DNA of 37,214 bases, taken from assembly GCA_009776745.1 (NCBI GenBank), contig WRNH01000011.1, positions 1-37,214 of the forward strand, written 5' to 3'. This document shows, piece by piece, positions 31,496 to 37,214 of this stretch (positions are counted from its first letter, which is position 1; each line of letters begins with the position of its first letter). Both the position numbers and the translations under genes were made by a program. Under the pieces are notes generated by a model. It was given only the letters and a program-made list of their open reading frames with translations, was not told the DNA's origin and searched no databases. This DNA is from Endomicrobiia bacterium (GTDB lineage Bacteria; Elusimicrobiota; Endomicrobiia; Endomicrobiales; Endomicrobiaceae).

Positions 31496-33256
31496 ATGAA
31501 AACATTAAAATTTAACGAATTGAATTTATCAAACGAAATACTCAAGGCGGTCGGCGATTTGGGTTTTGAAGAAGCGACGCCGATACAATCTTTGGCGATA
31601 CCCGTAATGATGACCGGCGCGGATCTTATCGGCCAGGCGCAGACGGGAACCGGCAAGACGGCGGCGTTCGGAATACCGCTGCTTGAAAAAATGGACGCTA
31701 AAAATAAAAACGTGCAGGCCGTGATTTTATGTCCCACAAGAGAACTTGCAATACAGGTTTGCGAAGAGCTTAAGCTTTTTTCCAAGTATAAAAGAGGGAT
31801 AAACATCGTTCCGGTTTACGGCGGCCAGCCGATACAGAGGCAGATACTCGCTTTGTCAAAAGGAGCGCAGATCGTCGTCGGAACGCCTGGGAGAGTTATC
31901 GACCATTTGGAAAGAAGAACGCTGAAACTGGACAATGTTTCCACAATAGTTTTAGACGAAGCCGACGAAATGCTGGACATGGGTTTCCGCGACGACATAG
32001 AGCTGATATTAAAAAGTATTCCCGAAGAAAGGCAGACGGTGTTTTTTTCTGCGACCATGCCGAAAGAGTTTATGTTTTTGACGAAAAAATACCAGCATCA
32101 TCCGGAAATGATAAAAGTTGTCAGCGAAAAATTGACCGTCCCTTTGATCGAACAGCATTATTTTGATATCCGCGAGCACCAGAAACTTGAAGCTCTTGCC
32201 AGATGTCTTGACATGTACGACCCGAAACTTTCTCTTGTTTTCTGTAATACAAAAAAGAGAGTTGACGAAGTTGTTTCTTCCCTTCAGGCAAGAGGATATT
32301 CCGCAGACGCGATACACGGCGACATGAATCAATCTCAAAGAGACAGAGTTATGGCGAAGTTCAGAAGCGGTTCTATAGAGCTTCTCATCGCGACGGACGT
32401 AGCGGCAAGAGGGATCGACGTTGACGACATAGACATGGTTTTTAATTTTGACGTGCCCAAAGACGACGAGGATTACGTTCACAGGATCGGCAGGACCGGC
32501 AGAGCGGGCAGGACAGGAAAAGCTTATACTTTTGTTTCCGGAAAAGATATTTATAAACTGCGCGATATACAGAGATATACGAAAGCCAATATAAAAAGAG
32601 CGAGCGTTCCGTCTTTGGCGGACGTTGAGAATATTAAGACGACGATGCTTGTAGAAAAAGTTAAAGAAACGTTAAAAGATAAAGGCACGGAAAAATATGT
32701 GCAGACCGTCGAGTCGCTGATTTCCGACAATATTACTTCTTTGGACGTTGCCGCCGCTCTTTTGAAAATGTTTTTTGATAATGAAAAGAAAGAGCAGGAG
32801 CAGAAAGAAGACGTGTTCGCTAAAAGAAAGTATGAAAATACGGGCGCAAGAGGCTACGGCATGACGAGGCTGTTTATCAATATAGGCAAAAAAGACGGCG
32901 TCGGAGCCGGAGATTTCGTCGGAGCGATAGCCGGAGAAACGGGCTTGAGCGGCGACGTTGTGGGAAATATTAAAATTTTGGAATCTTTTTCTTTTGTGGA
33001 AATTCCAAACGAACATGCCGAAAATGTGATAAACGCGTTAAGTTCCAGCAATATAAAAGGCAAACCCGTTGTTGTTGAGCCGGCAAAAGAAAATGCCGGC
33101 GCCGGTTTAAGAGATAACAGGGGAGGCAGAGACGGCCGTTCCGGAGAACGGTATGGCTCGCCGCGCGGAAAAAACTCTTTCGGACGCCCGCGTTTTAACC
33201 AGCACGGCGGAGAAAGAAGAAACGATAGAAAAAAACAATTTACAAATAGCAAATAA
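31496..33256 (+). CDS. DEAD-box ATP-dependent RNA helicase (DeaD/CsdA-like)
   Basis: RNA helicase for ribosome assembly or mRNA turnover, 586 aa. Q motif (FEEATPIQ), Walker A AQTGTGKT, Ia PTRELA, DEAD box VLDEADEML, SAT, then the second lobe with ATDVAARGIDV and HRIGRTGRAGRTG. After a helical dimerisation-like linker (about 370-450) comes a DbpA-type RNA-binding domain (TRLFINIGKKDGVGAGD...). The basic Arg/Gly-rich tail (GLRDNRGGRDGRSGERYG) is of the kind that binds RNA non-specifically. Layout and length fit DeaD/CsdA. Start ATG 31496 with AAAAGGA upstream. Confidence 0.95.
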   Translation: MKTLKFNELNLSNEILKAVGDLGFEEATPIQSLAIPVMMTGADLIGQAQTGTGKTAAFGIPLLEKMDAKNKNVQAVILCPTRELAIQVCEELKLFSKYKRGINIVPVYGGQPIQRQILALSKGAQIVVGTPGRVIDHLERRTLKLDNVSTIVLDEADEMLDMGFRDDIELILKSIPEERQTVFFSATMPKEFMFLTKKYQHHPEMIKVVSEKLTVPLIEQHYFDIREHQKLEALARCLDMYDPKLSLVFCNTKKRVDEVVSSLQARGYSADAIHGDMNQSQRDRVMAKFRSGSIELLIATDVAARGIDVDDIDMVFNFDVPKDDEDYVHRIGRTGRAGRTGKAYTFVSGKDIYKLRDIQRYTKANIKRASVPSLADVENIKTTMLVEKVKETLKDKGTEKYVQTVESLISDNITSLDVAAALLKMFFDNEKKEQEQKEDVFAKRKYENTGARGYGMTRLFINIGKKDGVGAGDFVGAIAGETGLSGDVVGNIKILESFSFVEIPNEHAENVINALSSSNIKGKPVVVEPAKENAGAGLRDNRGGRDGRSGERYGSPRGKNSFGRPRFNQHGGERRNDRKKQFTNSK

Positions 33257-33285
33257 TAATCCGGTGTCTATAAAAATCCGCGCGA

Positions 33286-33392
33286 TTGTCATCCTGGGAG
33301 GCGAAGTCTCCGAAGGATCTGCCGTTAGTTTTTTCACGGCGAAAGGCAGATGTTTCGGCTGCAGGACTTTGTCCTTCCGCTCAACATGACAA
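33286..33392. repeat. 107-bp palindromic repeat with TTGTCAT/ATGACAA ends
   Basis: Outer ends TTGTCAT (33286-33292) and ATGACAA (33386-33392), an inner GATCTGCC...GGCAGAT pair, and further partial pairing (GGCGAAG against CTTCCGC). A third, separate repeat type; short TGACAAACAG relatives occur at 22995 and 37142. It lies 30 nt after the helicase stop. The remaining 33393-33515 holds a small hairpin AGGGTG/CACCCT (33487-33502) just before the ribosome site of the next gene. Confidence 0.65.
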
Positions 33393-33515
33393 ATAAGCAA
33401 TTATTGTTTTTTGTGGCTCACTGAAGCGTTTTGCGAAACAAGATGAGCAATGCTGTTGGTTTTTCAATTGCGGATCGTAAATTGTTAGGGTGAACACACC
33501 CTGATTGGAGTTAAA

Positions 33516-33731
33516 ATGCCGATATTTGAATTTATATGCGATAAGTGCAAAGAGAAGTTTGAAACGCTTGTGCTAAACAGCGGCGAAAAAATCGAATGTC
33601 CGAAATGCAAAAGTAATGAAGTTATAAAACAATTTTCAACATTTTCGCAAAACTCTAAAACAGGCTGTTCAAATTACGATTCCTGCCGGCCTCAAAATAA
33701 ACATAAATGTTCAGGCGGATGCTGCCATTAA
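33516..33731 (+). CDS. FmdB-like zinc-ribbon regulatory protein
   Basis: 71 aa. Standard FmdB/CxxC_CXXC_SSSS start: MPIFEFICDKCKEKFE, then IECPKCKSNEVIKQFSTFS, giving two CxxC knuckles for one zinc. The C-terminal part is short, polar and rich in Cys and His (GCSNYDSCRPQNKHKCSGGCCH), which may bind another metal. The family is widespread, named after a putative regulator of formamidase, and its role is unproven. Ribosome site TTGGAG lies 8 nt upstream. Confidence 0.85.
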   Translation: MPIFEFICDKCKEKFETLVLNSGEKIECPKCKSNEVIKQFSTFSQNSKTGCSNYDSCRPQNKHKCSGGCCH

Positions 33732-34075
33732 TGGCATTGGATCGTTATGGTGTACACCCTAAACTTACCCTGCAGTTTGCTCTAAACTTGGCCCACAAAA
33801 GGTACAAGCTGCTTCCCTCACATTGGCAAGGGAAGAGGAAAGAGACATCCTTAAGTTTAAAAATCATATATTTTTACATCAAAAAATGGAAATTTTCGAT
33901 AAAGTTATGCACAGGTTATGCACATGCAGTATTTTTTTGTCTTTGTACTTAACATAATCTTGAAAAATTTGCATTATCAATTGATTTTTCAATTATTTTT
34001 TCAATAAATATTCTGTTGGCCTGCAATAAAGCTTAAACAAAAATTATTTTAAACACAGTCTTTATTAACAGAAAT
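33732..34075. other. Gene-free region with DnaA-box-like sites, candidate origin
   Basis: Two TTATGCACA sites (33905-33913 and 33916-33924), both fitting TTWTNCACA, in direct orientation one helical turn (11 bp) apart. An AT-rich stretch follows (about 33925-34075: TCAATTGATTTTTCAATTATT and runs of A/T). To the left are a perfect GGTGTACACC palindrome (33749-33758) and a CTTCCCT/AGGGAAG hairpin (33812-33835). With parB, parA and parS close by, this is the best candidate for oriC in the window, but two boxes are few. Confidence 0.45.
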
Positions 34076-34945
34076 TTATATATTACATCCAAACTCTTTT
34101 GTAAGCCTTTCCAAATCTTCCAAAGAATAATAGTGTATTTCTATCTTTCCTTTTTTACTGTTTCCGGAAATATTGACTTTTGTTCCGAGCTTTCTTTGAA
34201 TTTCTTCTTTAAGATGTATAAGTTCGATTTCCTGCTTTTTAGGCACCTTTGGAGCTTTTTCTTTTTTCTCCGGCTTCATTGCCGAAGCGATTTTTTCAAC
34301 GGCTCTTACGGAAAGTTTTTCGCTTAATATTTGTTTTACAAGCTCTCTTATCTTCTGCTCATCTTCTATACCGGCAAGCATTCTGCCGTGCCCGGCTGAA
34401 ATTTTACCTTCAGTTATTAAAATCTGCACGTCTTCCGGAAGATTTAAAAGTCTTAGAGCATTTGTTATTACGGATCTGTCTTTCCCCACAACGGCGGCAA
34501 TGTCTTCATGCGTATGGTTAAACTCTTCAATTAATCTTTTAAAAGCTTTTGCTTCTTCAACTGAATCCAAATCTTCCCTCTGAAGATTTTCAATTAAAGC
34601 CAAATCGAATTTTTGTTTGTCGTCCGTACTTTGTTTAACTATTGCTTTGATATCTTTCATGCCGGCAATTTTAGAAGCGCGCAGACGGCGTTCGCCGGCT
34701 ATGATCTCGTACTCGCCCGGAGCAATGGACGGCGTGACTAAAATCGGCTGGGCAAGGCCGTGTTTTTTTATAGACTCGGCAAGTTCTTGGAGTTTTCCTT
34801 TATCAAAATTTTTTCTCGGCTGGAATCTGTTTGGCCTTATTTTGCCCAAATTTATCGTAATTACCGCTTCCCCGCCGGCAACCTTATTTGCCGCAATCAC
34901 CGGAATTAAAGATTCAAGTCCGCGTCCTAAAGCTTTTTTTTGCAT
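34076..34945 (-). CDS. parB: Chromosome-partitioning protein ParB
   Basis: CTP-dependent DNA clamp that loads at parS and spreads, 289 aa. The N-terminus KALGRGLESLIP is the ParA-interacting stretch. The CTPase/ParB domain shows IRPNRFQPRKNFD and GERRLRASKIAGM (GERRxRA box, about 84). The helix-turn-helix is EDIAAVVGKDRSVITNALRLL. Residues about 215-240 are Lys/Glu/Pro-rich, and the C-terminal dimerisation domain follows. A perfect parS (36674-36689) lies 1.7 kb away, beyond parA. Unlike most chromosomes, one unrelated gene separates parA and parB. Confidence 0.96.
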   Translation of the reverse strand: MQKKALGRGLESLIPVIAANKVAGGEAVITINLGKIRPNRFQPRKNFDKGKLQELAESIKKHGLAQPILVTPSIAPGEYEIIAGERRLRASKIAGMKDIKAIVKQSTDDKQKFDLALIENLQREDLDSVEEAKAFKRLIEEFNHTHEDIAAVVGKDRSVITNALRLLNLPEDVQILITEGKISAGHGRMLAGIEDEQKIRELVKQILSEKLSVRAVEKIASAMKPEKKEKAPKVPKKQEIELIHLKEEIQRKLGTKVNISGNSKKGKIEIHYYSLEDLERLTKEFGCNI

Positions 34946-34974
34946 ATACTTTCTCCGTTTTAATTTGTTACTTT

Positions 34975-35673
34975 TTATTTGAACAGTTTGGGCAATTGAA
35001 TTTCACTATCCGCGCTCTTCGCCGGATTTTTTTGTCCGATATTCTGCCCGGAAACAGACTTTAATTCATACTTTTTAAAAAAGAAATTTTCTTTAAGCAT
35101 AACACCATGCAATGCACCGTAATATTGATAAAATTTGTCCGCAATAAGTTTTGTCATTTTTTTAGAACTTATTTTTAAAACGATATCATTGATTATTTCC
35201 ATATGATGAGGCTCTTTAGCAATAATTTTAGAAGATCCTTCTTTTTTTAATATATCTTTTACTATCTTTTCTTCTGCTAAGCCTTTGTAATAAATTTTTA
35301 TATGATAAAGATTATTCTTGCCGTTTGGGAACTCTCCGTAACTTATTTTTTGCATATCAGCCCACTTAACTGCTTTGCCGTTGTATATAAAATTCTCAGA
35401 ATTGAACTCAAAAATAACTTTCTTTTTACCGCACAACAAAAATATTATTGATTTATTTAAAAAAATACCGCCAAAAATAAACACTGCTAATATATATATC
35501 GGCCAAATGCCAATACCAGATTTAAAAAACCATTTATCTATAAATAAAAATATTGCAATAATTGGCAATGTTATTATTGCATAATATGTTATCTGAGCTG
35601 CTGTTTTATTAACAACAGGAATCTCAACCGCATCCCGCCCGATATATAATATTTGCTCGTCAGAAAAATTCAT
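34975..35673 (-). CDS. Hypothetical membrane protein with PH-like domain
   Basis: 232 aa, not recognised as a named family. Two TM helices near the N-terminus (about 28-46 and 54-80) are followed by a beta-rich stretch (KKVIFEFNSENFIYNGKAVKWADMQ) reminiscent of bacterial PH (bPH) or YcxB-like domains, then a polar Lys-rich C-terminus. It is AT-rich compared with its neighbours. It lies between parA and parB on the same strand, 29 nt before parB, so it is probably co-transcribed with them; any role in segregation is a guess. Confidence 0.6.
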   Translation of the reverse strand: MNFSDEQILYIGRDAVEIPVVNKTAAQITYYAIITLPIIAIFLFIDKWFFKSGIGIWPIYILAVFIFGGIFLNKSIIFLLCGKKKVIFEFNSENFIYNGKAVKWADMQKISYGEFPNGKNNLYHIKIYYKGLAEEKIVKDILKKEGSSKIIAKEPHHMEIINDIVLKISSKKMTKLIADKFYQYYGALHGVMLKENFFFKKYELKSVSGQNIGQKNPAKSADSEIQLPKLFK

Positions 35674-35740
35674 TTTTTATCCTGTTTATTTTTTAAAAAA
35701 GCAGCAGCTCCGGCTTGCTTAATGTGAACACACATATAGC

Positions 35741-35777
35741 CTTTTTACCTATTATCTATTACCTATTACCTGCCGTT
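35741..35777. repeat. Half palindromic element overlapping the 3' end of parA
   Basis: CCTATTATCTATTACC-type units ending CCTGCCGTT (up to 35776). Only one arm is present, without hairpins. It codes the last residues RQVIGNR and stop of ParA, much as the element at 19681 codes RQVTGNK of the HAD phosphatase. Confidence 0.8.
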
Positions 35778-36522
35778 GAAGGAATTCTTTCGCAAAGTCC
35801 ATATACGCGATAGTTCCTTTGCCGTGCGGATCGTACAGCAAAACGGGTTTGCCGAAACTGGGCGCTTCGGCAACTTTTATGGTTCTCGGGATTTTTGTCT
35901 CATAGACTTTATCGCCAAAGAATTTTTTTACTTCTTCAGCAACCTGCTGGGAAAGGTTTGTTCTGGAATCATACATTGTAAACAATACGCCGTCCAAATC
36001 CAGATTATAGTTCTGCATTAAAGCAAATATTGTTTTAGAAAGCTGCCCCAACCCCTGCAAAGCAAAAAACTCACACTGCATAGGGATAACTACCGTATCT
36101 GCAGCAACTAAAGAGTTTATTGTAAGAAGGCCAAGCGAAGGAGGGCAATCAATAATAATATATTTGTAAACCTTTTGAAATTTTTCAAGCGCGAGTTTAA
36201 GTTTTTCTTCCCTATTCGGCAGATTAACCAAATCCACTTCTGCTGCGGCAAGATCCGTTGTTGCCGGAGCAATGTCTAACCAGTCCATAACGGTATCTTT
36301 TAATACGTCTTCCAGAGCAATCTCATCGATTAAAACATTATAAATATTTTTACCGATATCTACTCTGTCAATGCCCAAACCGCTTGTGGCATTGCTTTGC
36401 GGGTCCATATCTATTAATAGACATTCCTGCCCTAAATGCGCCAAGCTTGCGGCCAAATTGATTGCCGTAGTAGTTTTCCCGACTCCGCCTTTTTGATTGG
36501 CGATTGCGATTACTTTACTCAT
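35752..36522 (-). CDS. parA: Chromosome-partitioning ATPase ParA (Soj)
   Basis: Deviant-Walker ATPase that drives origin segregation with ParB, 256 aa from ATG 36522 (AAAGGGG upstream); longer frames upstream run through a palindromic element. MSKVIAIANQKGGVGKTTTAINLA carries the KGGVGKT loop with its signature Lys, described here as residues 10-18. Then come LIDMDPQSNATSGLG (motif A') and YIIIDCPPSLGLLT (Walker B). The ending RQVIGNR comes from the half element at 35741, so the natural C-terminus was replaced, apparently without harm. Short, without an N-terminal DNA-binding extension, as chromosomal ParA/Soj. Confidence 0.96.
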   Translation of the reverse strand: MSKVIAIANQKGGVGKTTTAINLAASLAHLGQECLLIDMDPQSNATSGLGIDRVDIGKNIYNVLIDEIALEDVLKDTVMDWLDIAPATTDLAAAEVDLVNLPNREEKLKLALEKFQKVYKYIIIDCPPSLGLLTINSLVAADTVVIPMQCEFFALQGLGQLSKTIFALMQNYNLDLDGVLFTMYDSRTNLSQQVAEEVKKFFGDKVYETKIPRTIKVAEAPSFGKPVLLYDPHGKGTIAYMDFAKEFLQRQVIGNR

Positions 36523-36535
36523 AAGAACCCCTTTT

Positions 36536-36669
36536 AACGGCAGGTAATAGGTAAAAGGTAATAGGTAATAGGTTTTTGGTGTTTTCGCAAAGCGAAAACC
36601 TAAAAATAGGTTTCGGCGAAGCCGAAACACAATAATCTGTTACCTTTTACCTTTTATCTTTTATTTGTC
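36536..36669. repeat. Heptad-arm palindromic element upstream of parA
   Basis: Starts AACGGCAGGTAATAGG with five GTAATAG/GTAAAAG units, then TTTTCGC/GCGAAAA (loop AAA), TTTCGGC/GCCGAAA (loop GAA) and the complementary arm to about 36669. The right AACGGCA-type end is lost (TTATTTGTCTC) and parS starts 5 nt later. It lies in the leader of parA, whose ribosome site abuts the left end. Confidence 0.92.
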
Positions 36670-36673
36670 TCAT

Positions 36674-36689
36674 TGTTTCACGTGAAACA
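36674..36689. promoter_or_regulatory. parS centromere site
   Basis: TGTTTCACGTGAAACA, a perfect 16-bp match to the universal bacterial parS palindrome bound by ParB. It lies 152 bp upstream of the parA start, between two palindromic elements. Nucleation of ParB here marks the origin-proximal part of the chromosome. Confidence 0.97.
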
Positions 36690-36690
36690 T

Positions 36691-36822
36691 AACGGCAGGT
36701 AATAAGTAATAGGTTTTGGTGTTTTCGCTTTGCGAAAACCTAAAATAGGTTTCGGCTGGGACAAAGTCCCTGCCGAAACACAATATCTTTTACCTATTAC
36801 CTTTTATCTCTTACTTGCCGTT
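36691..36822. repeat. Heptad-arm palindromic element beside parS
   Basis: Complete with both ends (AACGGCAGGTAATAAG ... CTTACTTGCCGTT). Hairpin A TTTTCGC/GCGAAAA (loop TTT). Hairpin B TTTCGGC/GCCGAAA with a longer head that forms its own GGGAC/GTCCC stem (about 36764-36776). It starts one base after parS. Confidence 0.92.
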
Positions 36823-36897
36823 CTAGGATTATAGCAAACTATTTAATTTCTTTGCAAGTGCTTTTATCAGGAGCACGGGTCTGCGCTCTTCATTGTA

Positions 36898-36995
36898 ATT
36901 TTACATTTTCGCTTTGCGAAAACCTGAAATAGGTTTCGGCTTTGCCGAAACACAATATCTGTTACCTTTTACCTTTTATCTGTTACCTGCTCTTT
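36898..36995. repeat. Palindromic element lacking its left arm
   Basis: TTTTCGC/GCGAAAA (36905-36921) and TTTCGGC/GCCGAAA (36932-36951), both with TTT loops, then the CTGTTACCTTTTACC-type right arm to about 36990. No left arm and no AACGGCA end. Confidence 0.8.
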
Positions 36996-37082
36996 TGACC
37001 CAAGCTTGTCAGTCCGAGTTAGAGGCCATTTCTATCCATTAAACCGCCGAGGTACCACGTGCGTGAGCCCGTGGAGGTTCAC

Positions 37083-37170
37083 GTTTGCCATAGTCGTCGA
37101 GAAAAAAAGCAACGCGGATTCCCGATAGAGACTCTCGGGAATTGACAAACAGGTTTTTTTAGAGGTACCC
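37083..37170 (+). repeat. GCCATAGTCGTCG dispersed repeat, copy 2
   Basis: GTTTGCCATAGTCGTCGAG, an A-run, then GGATTCCCGAT...CTCTCGGGAATTG (an inverted repeat CCCGA/TCGGG), ACAAACAGG and TTTTTTTAGAGGTACCCGTA. Longer than the copy at 22953, which lacks the first half of the inverted repeat. The stretch before it (36996-37082) shows no gene. Confidence 0.8.
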
Positions 37171-37214
37171 GTAATAGGTAACAGATTATTGTGTTTCGGC
37201 TGGGACAAAGTCCC
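37165..37214. repeat. Palindromic element running off the window
   Basis: CCGTAATAGGTAACAG arm, then GTGTTTCGGC with the GGGACAAAGTCCC head, in the inverted orientation. Cut by the window end. It abuts the GCCATAGTCGTCG repeat. Confidence 0.75.

Noticed and set aside
36523-36630. Upstream extension of ParA
   Set aside because: It is entirely palindromic element sequence; ParA proteins start at the MSKVIAIANQKGG region, with a good ribosome site before it.
36983-37082. Possible small RNA or tRNA in the gap after parS
   Set aside because: I could not fold a cloverleaf or find a recognisable RNA signature; only short CACGTG-like complementarity is seen.

Overview
The window reads as chromosome of a low-to-moderate GC, Gram-negative (outer-membrane) bacterium. 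It carries LolA-like, MMPL, TolC/MacAB-type and beta-barrel genes and a long secreted protein with a FlgD-Ig-like C-terminal module. My best guess is Elusimicrobiota (an Endomicrobium-like organism), from overall protein flavour, base composition and the secreted-protein C-terminus. This is inference; there is no rRNA in the window to confirm it.

Region 1 (1-15136, + strand) is most of an aryl-polyene (APE) type biosynthetic cluster. It holds two intact-looking FabF-type ketosynthases (one cut by the window edge), a chain-length-factor-like half-ketosynthase fused to an AMP-ligase, two acyl carrier proteins, two hotdog dehydratases, a thioesterase, a PlsC-type and an LpxL-type acyltransferase, a GT2 glycosyltransferase, a LolA-like carrier and an MMPL exporter. 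The exporter has a lipoprotein-like domain fused to its C-terminus. Ketoreductase, methyltransferase and aromatic-starter genes are not seen and may lie upstream. The cluster is closed by a perfect 13-bp stem terminator. Two unusual passengers are a membrane protein laid out like HtpX/M48 but lacking the zinc histidines, and a small secreted protein preceded by a truncated signal-peptide ORF.

Region 2 (15360-29003) holds recQ, a GNAT/PfkB pair on the minus strand, a MtnX-like HAD phosphatase with a glycerol-1-phosphate dehydrogenase-like enzyme, a minus-strand TolC-MacA-MacB type tripartite efflux set, a small outer-membrane barrel protein and an 831-residue secreted protein. Region 3 (29087-30760) is a decayed island: an AbiE type IV toxin-antitoxin pair whose toxin is internally deleted, a four-copy operator-like array, a tyrosine-recombinase C-terminal remnant and a candidate pair of short direct repeats. 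Region 4 (30980-37214) holds a DUF116 protein, a DEAD-box RNA helicase, a FmdB-like zinc ribbon, then parB, a PH-like membrane protein and parA, a perfect parS, and a gene-free stretch with two DnaA-box matches. This suggests proximity to the replication origin.

The most striking structure not explained by genes is a family of intergenic palindromic elements of about 120-140 bp. Complete copies are bounded by AACGGCA/TGCCGTT, have arms built from degenerate 7-nt tandem units, and carry two small hairpins in the middle. Arm sequence differs between copies (GTAATAG-, GTGAAGA-, TTAGTAA-, TAACAAT-type) but stays complementary within a copy, and the hairpins show paired changes. Several copies sit exactly between a stop codon and the next Shine-Dalgarno; two supply the last residues and stop codon of the neighbouring protein (the HAD phosphatase and ParA), and two bracket parS. 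This family is the strongest candidate here for something undescribed.
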